Part shown: one piece after another, positions 31,920 to 43,229 of the stretch
Numbering within the stretch: position 1 is the stretch's first letter
Layout of the letters: the number at the start of each line of letters is the position of its first letter
Origin: Bathynomus jamesi
Lineage: Eukaryota; Arthropoda; Malacostraca; Isopoda; Cirolanidae
Reading direction: 5' to 3'
DNA: 64,000 nucleotides
NCBI GenBank assembly: GCA_023014485.1
Contig: JAJOZX010003307.1
Location: forward strand, 111,001-175,000
Made by a program: the position numbers and the translations under genes
Notes under the pieces: generated by a model
Told to the model about the DNA's origin: nothing
Database searches by the model: none
The model's input: the letters and a program-made list of their open reading frames with translations, nothing else

Positions 31920-31963
31920 TCGAAATAGTCAGTGGAGTAAAAAAAGCAAGCTCAAAGTGTGTT

Positions 31964-33620
31964 TTGAACCTTTCTTCGAAAAACATTAGCGATGATGCAA
32001 AAAGTGCCCTTGGATATGGTATGTCCTTTTTTATTGTTAAAAAACCTTCGGCTTTACAAATTTGTTACAGTCTCGCGTGTTTTGAAAAACTGTGTAATCT
32101 CCCTCAGTATTTGTTTAACATAGTTAAAGGCCTCGTTTATAGTGCGGCGAATGGTAATTACAAAGATAACTTTCCTCAACGTTTTCGCGATGGCCTCTCA
32201 CAATTAAAAAAAGATGGGGAGCTCCATATTACTAAAGCAGACAAGGCTAACACCATAGTTATTATGGACAAAGTGGACTACATCAGAAAGATGAACGAGC
32301 TTCTCCAGGACCCCGCCACATACAGCAAACTTAGGAAGAACCCGCAGGATGACGTCATCAAATCATTTAATAGTGGCTTGAAACGCATTCTCAAATATCA
32401 TAAGGACTTAATTCCGCTTTTCATATCCACTTCACCTTCTCTGCCCTACCTTTACGGTCTTATTAAAACCCACAAACCTGGCAACCCTGGTGCCCTATTA
32501 TTAGCTCGGTGGGCTCTATTACTTATAAACTCTCCAAATGGCTTGTCAAAGTCTTGTCCCCCATTCTCGGAACTATCTCTGATTCACATGTAAAAAATTC
32601 CATTGATCTTACTGAAAAATTGAATAATGCACGTACTGAAACTAATGATAGATTGATCAGTTTTGACGTTTGTTCATTGTTTACAAAAGTGCCAATTGAT
32701 GATATGCTTGACTTTCTCTCCCAAGAATTACATAAGTATGACCTGCTTCTACCTTCACACATTGTTTTGGAACTTATTAAGCTTTGCATCAAAGACTGTA
32801 AATTCACTTTCAATAACGAGTATTATCAACAAGTGTTTGGGATGGCCATGGGCAACCCCTTATCGCCCCTCCTCTCCAATATTTATATGGAGTTTTTCGA
32901 AATTACTTACATTACTCGGGACATGACACCCCCACTAAGAAGGCCATTTTTTCATCAATGTTTCTCCGCGCCCTTAGGATCGCCAGTCCGGAATACATCG
33001 ATGCCGAATTGGAAAAAATCAACAGTATTGGAAGTGATCTGTGTTACCCATCTGCGTTTATGGAATCTTGTCTCAACAAGGCAAAATGAACTTCCTATCG
33101 TGTCAATAATAACACTCGTACTTTGTCAAAAAATATTTTAGTACTTCCATTTTTCCCTGGCTTTTTAGGCATTGCTAATGTACTTAAACTTTTGGATATT
33201 AATGTAGTATTTTCATATAACAATATTGTGAAAAATATCATAGTAAAAAATAGCCATACCAATAATTCAGGCATTATCTATAAAATTGGGTGTAAACAAT
33301 GTGATTCCTTTTACATAGGTCAGACGGGAAAGGGTTTGCACACACGTATAAAACAGCATCAATATTCCGTTAGAACAGGACAGTTGTCTAGTGCTCTTTT
33401 TGTCCATTTGTCAGAGTTATCCCACTGTATTGATTGGAATAATGCTTCAGTTTTATTTCATTCTAGCAACATTGTTAATAGAAATATTCTTGAGTCTGCC
33501 ATTATCCAACTTTCAAATAACTTCAACATAAGCAAAGGTCTTTTTCAACTCGATCCTGTTGTTTTGAATTCCTTCAAAACAAATTTAGATAAAAAGGGTA
33601 GGATGCTAAATCTTTGGTAA
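31964..33620 (+). pseudogene. PLE-B reverse transcriptase / GIY-YIG endonuclease
   Basis: Overlapping ORFs in shifting frames cover a PLE protein: LPYLYGLIKTHKPGNP (RT fingers), LISFDVCSLFTKVPIDDML (palm A), VFGMAMGNPLSPLLSNIYME (palm B), then a junction near 32913 that skips the palm C YxDD region, then SGIIYKIGCKQCDSFYIGQT (GIY-YIG with CKQC knuckle) and TRIKQHQYSVRTGQ. The C-terminus at 33620 matches the other two copies. Loss of the catalytic YxDD segment and several frameshifts show that this copy is dead. The N-terminus may start upstream of 31964. Confidence 0.8.
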
Positions 33621-33853
33621 GCTTGTATGCTACTTTATTAACTTTTAATCTTCATTTTATTTTTATATATATCGAAACTTGACTCTAAAAGGCAGTGTTA
33701 AAACCCGGGCAGATTTCCAGTATAAATTTGTATTTTTATAATTCATTTGATCTTGTGCTAAAAATCGATATTTTTCCTTACAAATCTGTATGCCTCTGTT
33801 AATCCTCTAATTTTTAATCTTTAATTTTTATTTTTACTTCTCCGTTTATTGCA

Positions 33854-33896
<43 letters not shown>

Positions 33897-34014
33897 GTAT
33901 GTGTATATATATATATGTTTGTGTGTATGTATGTTATTTATTTAAATTTTTTTTCTTTCTGTAACCTATATATAGGCCGTAACCTTTTATGTACTTCAGT
34001 GTTCCTGAGGATGT

Positions 34015-35074
34015 TGTTGCGGGGAAAGCGAATGAACTTAACTAGACTACCGTAACTTGGCTATTTCTTGATGATGGGAAACGAGAAGGTCCCGGGCGGT
34101 GAAGTTTTTCTCACCTCCACTGACTGTCACTGAGGGGCAAACGAGACTCCCACACGGCTGAACCAAGAAATGGACTCGACCCGCTAGCTATTCCAAAGAT
34201 TAACCCTGTGTCTGAGTCGGGTCCACTTGAAAACCTGGAAAGCCCTGGCTTCAGGAAAGGTTTGTGCAATGTGCACCCAGCAATACTTGAGGACTTCAAC
34301 TGAATATGGGCCTACGCAACCAGCAAGCACGATTTTAGCAAACTGGCTGTGGAGTAAACCAAATGTGACTGGACGAGAAAAGCAGATATTACCCTCTGAA
34401 TTGTAAGTCCTTGAAAGTGACAACCCCAGTCTATAAGGACAAAGGCTGAAAAAAAACTAGTTGGTAGAATTCTAAGGGTTTATTAGCAATCAACTTGAAT
34501 TATGTACAAGAACTAGAATGGGTTATGAGCTTGTGTCTAAACATGGCTTAAGATCAAGAAATGGAAATCCAACTTGAATTATTTACAACTACAATGACAA
34601 AAAATACTGGACAACAAAAACAGAACTTCCATTAACAGAAAAAAAAACTTTAACCTATACCAGAATGGTACAATTAGAAAACACGATTGACCTCACTGGA
34701 CCTAACATCTTTAAGCTAGAATTGAGGTCAATCCAATCATACCTATCTATTATAGTGAAGCCATGGAGAAACTAAACCTGAAGCTAGAAATACCTTAACC
34801 TGCACACCGTTATGCACAGGCAATGTCCATTATCACAAGGCACTCTGTTTTTTTTTTCTTGAACTTTTCGTATTCTTAAATTTAGTTGGCAGGCTAGAAC
34901 TTCCACAAGCGGAAGCCAACTATGAATTGAATATTTAAGGCAAAGTTTTCTGACAAGAATGGAACTAAACCAGACTACTGAGCTAGTCAGGCATTAAGCA
35001 AGACTAACTCCGCCCATATGGGGGTTGCATCCTGAAAAAAGAGAAAAGATGTTATTCAAGACAACCCCACTACA
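34015..35074 (-). repeat. gypsy 3' LTR
   Basis: 1060 bp, TG...CA bounded. It closely matches the 5' LTR apart from scattered substitutions and small indels, implying a fairly recent insertion. Confidence 0.9.
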
Positions 35075-35089
35075 CTCCCCTCCGAGCGG
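35075..35089 (-). other. polypurine tract of the gypsy element
   Basis: On the minus strand GGAGGGGAG directly precedes the 3' LTR. This is the expected plus-strand-DNA primer site. Confidence 0.65.
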
Positions 35090-35781
35090 TGAGTACCACC
35101 ACTCAAAAAGTGAGTGCAGCGAAGCCCTCTCCCACATCCATTCTTTCAGGGAATTGCCACCTCCCCATCCTGACACCAAGCTCCAAGTTTTCCTTTCTCC
35201 ATGGCTACTAAACACTAGACAATTATATATACATACATGAATCAATGATAATAAGGTCCTATCACCTTCAAAACCCTACCTAGTTACAATATAACTTGAT
35301 ACAATTTCTTTCCTTAAGAGGCTAATCACAATCCTCCTTGCCTGAAACTGAAGCCACCTGCACAATTAATGTCCTTGATTAATATCCTCACTAGCCCATC
35401 ACTATCAATGTACCTTGGCCCTGGTCCACCCATCCATACCTCCTGATTGGTAGACATCCCTACCAAAGGTGGGGTCCGCTTGCTCCAGGCTAGAGGTAAC
35501 TGCGTGGGCTGGCCATGCCCCTCTTGATGAGCAGTCCTCCAGAACCCCCTCCTATAGACAAGAATGGTGGTGCATACTGGAGCAAGGCCTGGAAGACCCC
35601 CCTCAAGCTGATTCTTGAAGAGTGGAAGAGCCAATAATGGCTCCCTCCCTGAAAACACCTCCCATGAAGTCGGAAAGCGTGATTTGGGGTGATTGGGGGC
35701 GACTGGAGGCAGGTAAGGACAGGGACATGCACCGGAAGCTGTATGCATGACACTCAAAGCAAGTACAAAGTGGGTGACAAG

Positions 35782-36968
35782 CAGTGGTGGGCACCGTTAA
35801 CCAAAAAGTTAACTTTGTTAACCGCTAATCCATTAACCAAAAAGTTAACTTCGTTAACCGTTAATCCGTTAAACATGTAACGGAAGTTACCGATAAACCG
35901 TTAACGTTAACTTTTATTATAAAAAAAATGAAAAACAATATATATATAATTTAATTTTCCCTCTTCTTCTCGTTCTCCATTTTGTCCATGAGATGCATGT
36001 TGCCCTTCATGAAAATTAGCATATCAAAGTTTTCATCAGACAGGGATGATCTCTTGGCCCTCAGGATGTCCTTGCCCATAGAGAACAAACGCTCCACTGC
36101 AGCACTGGAGGGGGATGGCTGTGTTGAACTTGATGAACAAGTCCACCAACACTTGCTCACCCAAGAAGGCAGCATCTGTCAGCAAATCCTTGGAGTTGGT
36201 CTCCAGCCGGGTCTTGACCAAGTTCTGGGCCTTGCCCTTGAGTGACCTGTGGCTTCTGCTGCTCTCTTTTGTCTGGATGACAGCACTGAAGAAGTCATCC
36301 TCCTCCTCCTCCTCCTCATTGTTGCTGCCTCCACTGTTGCTGCCCACTTCATTGGACTGCTGCTTCATGGCCTCCTCGACTGTACCCTCCATGCTTTTCC
36401 TCACCCTGGCGACCTTGGTGTTGTCATACTTGTCCAACCAGATGAGGCGAAACCTGGGATGGAAGGCAGCAGCCAGCTGGCATTCATCATCCTCCAGGAG
36501 GGGCCCAAACCTTTTGTTGATGCCTGCCAAAAGTGCGTCGACCAAGGCGCTGCAGTAGACGAGGCCCTTGGACTTCAAGTCCTTAAGCCTGAAGATTGTC
36601 GCAGCAACTGTTGGCAGCAGAGTCCCAAGGTAGGCTTGTTCCTCCCCCATATTTGGTAAGACACAAATTGTGGCGACGGAAACAAATATATCGCCTGATT
36701 TTGCACTGCGGAAATGGAAATTCGTTCATCACTATTAACAGTGGCGGATTAATTGCGCACCTGCTCAGCACTGAAAATAATATAAACTTTTAAACGTTTA
36801 TTTATGAATTTTTTGGGTTAACGGACTTGAGTTAACGGAAGTTAAATGTAACGGAAGTTAATTAGTCCGATAATGATTTTCAAAGTTAACTTAAAAGTTA
36901 AATCGTTAACGAAAAAGTTAACTTCGTTAATTAACGATTAATGGATTAACGGTTTGTGCCCAGCTTTG
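35782..36968 (-). mobile_element. hAT element, CAGTGGTGGGCAC termini (copy 2)
   Basis: Same family as 30173-31294. An exact 8-bp TSD, GTGACAAG, lies at 35774-35781 and 36969-36976. GTTAAC arrays lie at both ends. It is inserted in the 3' noncoding part of the gypsy element, hence younger than it. Its internal deletion differs from copy 1. Confidence 0.9.
35951..36650 (-). pseudogene. hAT transposase C-terminal half (copy 2)
   Basis: The 36650-36036 ORF keeps more of the core than copy 1: LPTVAATIFRLKDLKSKGL, FHPRFRLIWLDKYD, the acidic linker, and VLVDLFIKFNTAIP. An extra G near 36115 shifts the frame, and the hATC end (SSAAVERLFSMGKDILR) continues at 36175-35951. FHPRFK(L) before the acidic linker is typical of hAT elements of the ZBED/Tip100 type. 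The BED-like part at 36771-36660 is fused directly by deletion. Confidence 0.8.
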
Positions 36969-37114
36969 GTGACAAGTGAGGGCATGTGCATGAGTCAGGG
37001 AGAGGCATGCAAACCAAAAATTACCGCACTTAACCAAGCTCAAGGTATGGTATTCAGTATCACTATGTGCAGTTACTTTGTTCAAAAAAAAATTTACACT
37101 AGCTTCCTCCATGG

Positions 37115-37844
37115 CTTTACTAGCTAGGCCCTACCTATACATTACAGTACAGCAAGATATACCTATTTTCATATATATCTTAACCAAGGCTCCGTAAAGC
37201 CGTTACAAAAACTAGATACACCATTACATTAAATCTAGAAATACTTATTTTTAACATCAAAAATATAATCATAGTACCATCAACTTAAATACAATACATA
37301 ATCCTATATACATATATACATAATTAGACAAGGTCGAAAAAAATCACTTGATTGTTAATTAAATTAATCATGAACATATTCCAGAGGCCTAGAGGGTACT
37401 AATGGTAGCTCCATTTCAGGACTTCTGGAATGAGTTCATGGAGGAGAATCACCAGCCAACTCTCGAATTACTCCCAACCCCCTCCCAACAGACTGGAGTC
37501 ATTCATGAGCTAGTTTACTGTTAGCTTGTAATAAAGCCCTAGTTTCTGAACAGATATTTTTGACTGAGGATAAGCTTAATCTATTGGGAGTCCTTGAACC
37601 AGTTACTGGGCTAAATTGCCACTCTTGAGAAACTAATTGCTGGCCTAACAGCTGGTAAATCTGCTCCTCATCATCCTGCACATTTTCTAAAGTGTTCTCC
37701 AGAGCTTCCACCAAGGAAGAAAGTTCTGGAGGATCACTAGTGGGTTAAGGTTCATTTGGGACATGGAAAACTCTGTCTTGGACCTATTGAACCATCACCT
37801 TCTGGATCTAGACTCCCAGGAAATTCCTCAGGATCTATCACACC
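37115..37844 (-). other. gypsy region 3' of pol, no recognised gene
   Basis: Contains an open frame at 37714-37499 (71 codons, SVKNICSETRALLQANSK) with no recognised motif, and AT-rich DNA. Env-like signal or membrane segments were not seen. Confidence 0.5.
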
Positions 37845-39065
37845 TTAACAGACAGCACTTGAAGGAGCACTATGAGGAATAGGGGACAGATCCTTGATTT
37901 CCTCCACTGGGGAACAAGCTTCCTTCTCAGAATCACTACCAAGGTAGTCTTGACCCTTTCCAAAGTGACATTTTTTTGGTTGAGAATGAGGCCTAGTCAG
38001 AGGATTGGGTGAGCTAGACAGGATACCTGGAGGATTCACTTTGGATGGCACCTCATCCGGGAATCCAGAAAAGTCGAGGTCAAAAGAACTTGAAATGCAT
38101 TCAGAAGAATCTGAAGAACTTGAACTTTCACTCAGATCAGCAAGCCATGGTCTAGATTTAACCCTATTCTGATCCGGAAATCCTAGAAACTCGCTCGAAT
38201 CACTACTAGAATCAAAGAGATCAGTCTCATCTTCTGACGAACTGTCCCACAAACAAGAAAAGCCTGGGGGACAAACTGGAACACTTGGGGTTTCAAACCC
38301 TAGAAAACTCTCATCCTCCTCCTCCTCCATGCTAGCCCAGGGAACCTGAACTAACCTGGAATAACTAGGATGATTCTTCAAGAAATTGGGAGCCTCCTTC
38401 CAGCTCCTCAACTGAGAATGATGAACTCGACTCCTGGATAAGTGTGGCTGCTGATCTGGATAAGCTGGTGAAATGACATAGGTCACACCATTCTCTGCCG
38501 CTCGATCAACGTGAAACGGCCCACAGTACTTGGGCAGAAACTTGTTAGAAACTAGATTACCTTTTGGAACAACCTTTCGAATGACAAGTTGCCCCTTGGT
38601 AAAGGGACAAACACCAGGATGTCCTGGATACCACTGTTCTTGAACTTGAGTGGGAATAGGATCTGGATGAGTGGATGATAACAAGAACTGGGCTGGAGAC
38701 ATAGTCAACTCGGAATGAATCGTACCATTGTAGGTCATAATGGCCGTTGGGAGATTCAAATCCCACGAGCTAGAATCTTGAACAAGATTCCGTAGAAGCT
38801 CACCAATGGTACGGTTGACCCTCTCGACTGCACCATTGCTCTCTGGATGGTTTGGGGTCGTGCAAACGTGAGTGATCCCGTATCGAGATAACATCTGCTC
38901 GAACTCCTGACCCTTAAATTCTGGACCATTATCAGTTAACAACCGACAAGGCCGGTGCAAAAGAGTGGGCAACACTCGAAACTCGAAAAGATGGGCAATG
39001 GTACTGGAAGTCTTGTTGGAAAATGGAACAGCCACTACCCACTTGGAGTAGTGGTCCACCACCAT
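37845..39065 (-). CDS. gypsy integrase core with acidic tail
   Basis: The ORF opens with VVDHYSKWVVAVPF (first catalytic Asp), LLTDNGPEFKGQEF (second Asp) and PESNGAVERVNRTI (Glu), the rve DDE triad. YNGTIHSELTMSPAQFLL and a small-barrel-like GPFHVDRAAENGVTY follow. The last about 150 residues are acidic and Ser-rich (SSSEDETDLFDSSSDSSEF), with no recognised domain; a chromodomain is not evident. The frame is broken from the zinc finger upstream by one indel near 39090. Confidence 0.85.
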   Translation of the reverse strand: MVVDHYSKWVVAVPFSNKTSSTIAHLFEFRVLPTLLHRPCRLLTDNGPEFKGQEFEQMLSRYGITHVCTTPNHPESNGAVERVNRTIGELLRNLVQDSSSWDLNLPTAIMTYNGTIHSELTMSPAQFLLSSTHPDPIPTQVQEQWYPGHPGVCPFTKGQLVIRKVVPKGNLVSNKFLPKYCGPFHVDRAAENGVTYVISPAYPDQQPHLSRSRVHHSQLRSWKEAPNFLKNHPSYSRLVQVPWASMEEEEDESFLGFETPSVPVCPPGFSCLWDSSSEDETDLFDSSSDSSEFLGFPDQNRVKSRPWLADLSESSSSSDSSECISSSFDLDFSGFPDEVPSKVNPPGILSSSPNPLTRPHSQPKKCHFGKGQDYLGSDSEKEACSPVEEIKDLSPIPHSAPSSAVC

Positions 39066-39073
39066 TAAACATC

Positions 39074-40620
39074 CTAGATTCCCCGAGGTGTCCTGGGGAA
39101 CAATACTAGATCCACAGCCACCAGCTCAAATGGTGCCTGGGTCACGATCTTCAGGGTAGGTGGAGCCCTGATCTGGCTGGAAACCTTATTGAGCTGGCAC
39201 TGGGAACAAGATGTGACCACCTCTTGCACAACTTGATATAACTGAGGATGAAACACTTCCCCAGACAAAACATCTAAGACCTTGTTTCGGCCTATGTGTG
39301 CCATTTCTAGATGGATAGTAATGGCCAGCTCAATCAGGAAATTAAAAGGTACTAGAACTTGGGGAAACCTTTCTGGTTCCTCGTACTTAACTAGAAGACC
39401 ATTCTCAAAGTAGATATCTTTAAGATAACGACGATATCTCACTAGAGCTTTAGGACAATACCCAAAACCACCCTTATCTAGATAGGACTTAAGTTGTCTC
39501 AACACCCGATCACTTTTTTGAAGAACCTCAAGGTTAACTTCATCTAGAAATGAACATGGACGCAAATTTCCAACTACCAGCGGTTCTTGATGACTGGAGG
39601 GTTCCTCCAACTCTGCCAGAAAAGTAGCGAGAATCTCACCCTCCTTCATGACCCTGTCAGTGGACAAATCCAGGTCAATCCCGGCGGCAGACAAGAAATT
39701 CGCACCCAGGAGAAAACAACAAGGAATAGCTTGATCTTCAACAAGAGCAAATGGGTGATCATTAATAGTTACGTTAGAGCCAAGTGACACAGTAAGTTGT
39801 ACATAGTTATAAACTACCACCTGCTTTTCAGCCACACCTTGAATGTTAACCAGAATATCTTGTGAATAATCCCTCGAATTTCCTAAAATTTCACGCCAGG
39901 CTACTCGAGATATGAGGGAGATCTCAGCTCCAGAATCCAATAAAGCACAGTAGGTTTCGTCTTGACAAGCAAGTGGGACAACTGCTCTAAAGGCACCTGA
40001 ATGTGGACAAGCAATATCCACCTCAAGGGTGGGAAAATTGACTTCACATTCTACTGGGCCATTCTCGATCTCCAAACTCGAGCAACCTGCCCCTATTGGT
40101 TCTGAATCCAAGTCTCTCTCATACAAAGAATTTAAACAAGTCAAGAAGACGGGACAAGACTGAACATATTTATTGGATTCACTCAATAAATTGAAATGAA
40201 CACCACCTAGACACTGGACATGCACCCTATCAAGAAGTTCTGAGGGTTCTGTTACACGCTGATTCTTGACTTCAGGGTGGTAAATTAGAGGGTTTTCAGC
40301 ACCAAAGTGCAATACAACATCCACTTGATACATCTCACAGAAAACTTTCAAGATCTCTGGTGATGCTGGCTGCCCTGGAATTGTCATAAGTCGAAGATGT
40401 TGCTTCTGCTTGCTATTCAACTTGATTCCGTACGTTGTAGGATGACTTAGCAGCTCTTCCACCAACTGCTTTCGAAGAAATACTGGACTCTCTGGAACTT
40501 CACGATCTAAGTCATGAACAAGAACATACCACAAACACTCGATCAAGGAATCACCTCCCCCCTCCGGCTTAAATCTTACAAGTAAGCCCTTGGGGAGTTC
40601 TGCCAAATTGCTGGGTGCCC
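39074..40620 (-). CDS. gypsy pol: OTU-like domain, second protease-like domain, integrase zinc finger
   Basis: Three domains follow in one frame. (1) About 40590-40180: GGGDSLIECLWYVL, SPVFLRKQLVEELLSHP, MTIPGQPASPEILKVFCEMY, QVDVVLHFG, CLGGVHFNLL. Helix, motif and spacing match OTU cysteine proteases, with His in VHF; the position of the nucleophile Cys is Ser (TCC, 40547-40549). (2) About 40010-39640: YCALLDSGAEISLIS and FLLGANFLSAAGIDLDLS, a second retropepsin-like fold. (3) About 39310-39190: H-x-H then CSQCQLNK, the HHCC finger of integrase. The ORF's apparent first 40 codons (40744-40620) are out-of-frame RNase H. A frameshift near 39090 separates it from the integrase core. Confidence 0.8.
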
Positions 40621-41303
40621 TCTTCATGCTCAACCTGGAAGTGTCTGGATAACGCATCTGCAGCTTGATTGTCTTTGCCTGGAACATAACGAAGCTCAAA
40701 ATCAAACTCAGCAAGATCTTCAACTGTTCGAGCAAGCCTGTCATTGACTAATCTCATATTATGGAGATAGAACAATGCTTGATGGTCCGTGTTCAGAATG
40801 AATGGTATTCCGTACAGGAAGGCTCTGAAGGTCTTGACTCCCCAGCGCATCGCTGCTAGTTCACGCTCTGTAACCGAATATTTCTTCTGAGGACTAGAAA
40901 ATGTCATTGATGCGTGAGCAATGATTCGAACTTGACCATCCTGAACTTGAGTAAGACAAGCACCTGCACCAATGGCTGATGCATCCACCCACAAGCTCAA
41001 TTTCTCTGCTGTTTCTCGATAATCAGGAAAAGCCAGTTCTACCTCATTTTGCATCTCTGCCTTGAGCGTCTGGAAGGATTCTTCCAGCTCTGGTGTCCAC
41101 TGGATAACTGAATTCCTTGATCTTCCTGTAAGTTCTGATAAGGGTTTAGCAACTGCTGAACACTGTGGCAAGAACTTCCTTTGGAAATTCACCAAGCCCA
41201 GAAATTCTCGAAGTTCTTCACCTTTTCCATATACTCTGGCAATTTTGACAATCCACTGGAACTGACTATATGACCTAGAAATGGAACTGTCGACTGGAAC
41301 CAT
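40569..41303 (-). CDS. gypsy RNase H domain
   Basis: The ORF begins upstream of the domain in the shifted frame. It contains FLGLVNFQRKFLPQCSAVAK, LSLWVDASAIGAGACLTQ (first acidic residue of RNase H), YSVTERELAAMRWGVKTFR (Glu), FILNTDHQALFYL (Asp) and YVPGKDNQAADALSR (final Asp). All four catalytic acidic residues are visible. The frame ends at 40569, and the downstream domains continue in another frame that overlaps from about 40620. Confidence 0.85.
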   Translation of the reverse strand: MVPVDSSISRSYSQFQWIVKIARVYGKGEELREFLGLVNFQRKFLPQCSAVAKPLSELTGRSRNSVIQWTPELEESFQTLKAEMQNEVELAFPDYRETAEKLSLWVDASAIGAGACLTQVQDGQVRIIAHASMTFSSPQKKYSVTERELAAMRWGVKTFRAFLYGIPFILNTDHQALFYLHNMRLVNDRLARTVEDLAEFDFELRYVPGKDNQAADALSRHFQVEHEEGTQQFGRTPQGLTCKI

Positions 41304-42187
41304 CTACACTTTGGTGGTTTGATCTTGATACCATGTTCTTCTAAAACCTTGAGGACTTTTTCAACTAGCTGGAGATGGGCCTCGAATGACTTTTCCATAA
41401 TTAAAATGTCGTCAATATACACTAGAACCTTCTTCCTTGAAAATCCCTTCAGCACACCTTGCATTTCTCTCTGGAAGGCTGAAGGCGCGTTCTTCAATCC
41501 AAAACTGAGTTTCTTGAATCTCCAGTGTCCATGAGGGGTCGAGAAAGCTGTATAATCTCGACTCTTCTCCTCGATTGGCATTTGATAATAACCCCGGACT
41601 AAATCCAGGGTGGTAAAGAACTTGACACCATGTAGACTGTAGACAGAGTCTGTCAAGTTTGCCATCGGGAATCTATCAGGCTTGGTTACCTTGTTCAGTT
41701 TACGGTAATCCACACACAAACGTATGGATCCATCTGGTTTCCTAATTGGTACCACTGGAGCACTCCAAGGAGATGTTGTAGGCTCGATAATTCCTAGCTG
41801 ATGAAGTTCTTGACACTGATCATCGATGACTTGATCAATCGGTTCTGGAAATCTCCTTGGTCGCTGAAATATTGGCGTGTCATCGTATAACTCAATACGG
41901 TGTGGAGTCATCTGAGCAGTCCCCACATCAGAATCTCCCCGACTAAGAACGGCTTTTCTGGAATTAAGCAAGTTATAAACTTGAGATTTCTGGTGGGAAT
42001 CCAGCTCAGGTAAGTCAATTTCTGAAGTTAGACGTTCTGGTGTCCATTCCAGAAAAGATGAGACCAACTCATCATCATTTTCTGATTCCATACCTACACA
42101 ATGTACTTGATGTGTCACTGTATCATTAGTGTCTTCTGGATTTGGTGTAGGATCGAGTTCAACTAGAGTGTAAATGTGTCCCATCAT
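41189..42187 (-). CDS. gypsy reverse transcriptase
   Basis: The 332-codon ORF has the full set of Ty3/gypsy RT blocks: VVPIRKPDGSIRLCVDYRKL, FFTTLDLVRGYYQMPI, FKKLSFGLKNAPSAFQREM, VLVYIDDILI (catalytic YIDD) and FLGHIVSSSGL. The catalytic Asp pair and palm motif A Asp (LDL) are intact. Near 41240 a frameshift moves the remaining connection/RNase H region to the next ORF, so the polyprotein is broken here. Confidence 0.9.
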   Translation of the reverse strand: MMGHIYTLVELDPTPNPEDTNDTVTHQVHCVGMESENDDELVSSFLEWTPERLTSEIDLPELDSHQKSQVYNLLNSRKAVLSRGDSDVGTAQMTPHRIELYDDTPIFQRPRRFPEPIDQVIDDQCQELHQLGIIEPTTSPWSAPVVPIRKPDGSIRLCVDYRKLNKVTKPDRFPMANLTDSVYSLHGVKFFTTLDLVRGYYQMPIEEKSRDYTAFSTPHGHWRFKKLSFGLKNAPSAFQREMQGVLKGFSRKKVLVYIDDILIMEKSFEAHLQLVEKVLKVLEEHGIKIKPPKCRWFQSTVPFLGHIVSSSGLSKLPEYMEKVKNFENFWAW

Positions 42188-43216
42188 GTCTCCTCCTTGA
42201 TTCTACCAATAGGTTTCCCTGTAGTGTAGACTAGAATGGAAGGGCAATCTAGATTTACAATCCCTGGAACACCTACCACTTTCTCTCCAAGATGCACGCT
42301 TGAAACCGTCCCATCATAGAACCATTCACCCGAATTTCTTGAACATGGACATGTACCATCATCATTTACTCCTTGAGGTTCCCACTGAATTTTTACTTCT
42401 ACAGGTCCACAATCATTCACCTGCACACCTTCTACAGCCCAACACCTAACCTTGTAACAAATCCTTTTGCACTCTTCTCCATTCGTACCTAGATAAATTT
42501 CCCACGTAGAACCATCAGTGTTCTTCCCTGAAACCCGTCTACGTGCTAGACTAATCTGTAATTTGTTAGCCCGCAGAAAATCTAAACCTAGAAATGGGAT
42601 ATTTAAAATCCAACGTGGGAAGGATGTGAAACTTGAAAGGGGACATTACAATACCATGCAAAGAAACTGCGAGTAGGACTGAACCCATAGTTTCCCTTGA
42701 AGCATCGGGACCTACACCTCGAATTCTGGAAATATCTGTAGTATCTATTGGAATCCCAAGTTGTTGTGCCAGTTCACTGGAAATTAAGCTAACTTGTGCT
42801 CCCGTGTCAATTAACCCTGAGATGTTAGTGTCTTGAAGGGTAACATCAATGGTTAACACTTCTGCAGGTTCAAGTTCGGCAAACCGGACACCTCGAAAAT
42901 GACCTCCTGGAATATCTGGACCATGAACCGCCTCATCTGCAGTGTTACACCTAGGTATTTGGGCTCGAGGTGCTGGTTTAGGTGTCCATGAAGATGCTAG
43001 AGGATTCAGTTCATTTCCAGTGGTTTTTGGATACTGCTGTTCCGAACTGGGTAATTCTGGATGTCCAGGGGTGGCATCATCACCCACCTCAGACGCTAAA
43101 TCCATGGTCTGGTTGGTATTCATCTGGAGAGGTCTTCTGTCATCTTTGACTGGGATCTCATGATGATAATCGGGTTCTTGAAGATCATATCTTGAAGATT
43201 GGACTTCAGCTTCCAA
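42184..43216 (-). CDS. gypsy aspartic protease region
   Basis: The ORF at 43216-42566 contains LTIDVTLQDTNISGLIDTGAQVS in part, with the active-site LIDTGA followed by SLIS. This is the retropepsin-type motif; the domain should act as a homodimer to process the polyproteins. The frame breaks near 42566. A second piece (42426-42184) continues with a beta-rich segment up to the RT ORF. The distance between this protease and the RT is longer than in minimal gypsy elements. Confidence 0.75.
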
Positions 43217-43229
43217 TGAGCCCCTGATC

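Larger units (their letters stand above)
31303..34014 (+). mobile_element. PLE-B central copy with 5' inverted segment
   Basis: 31303-31925 is the reverse complement of about 33390-33985 (C-terminal coding and 3' region). From about 31930 to 34014 there is a plus-strand PLE-B body. The copy thus has a snapback at its 5' side, as PLEs often do. TA microsatellites flank it (31362-31424, 33854-33915). Its terminal repeat is cut at 34014 by the gypsy element and resumes at 46039. Confidence 0.75.

Noticed and set aside
35326..35757. 143-codon open frame in the gypsy 3' region as a possible accessory gene
   Set aside because: No motif, overlaps several open frames on both strands, and there is no evidence of coding.
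37499..37714. Possible envelope or ORF3 of the gypsy element
   Set aside because: Only 71 codons, with no signal peptide or membrane segment.
40620..40744. First 40 codons of the long ORF as an N-terminal leader of the OTU-like protein
   Set aside because: They overlap the RNase H domain in another frame, so they are out-of-frame translation.
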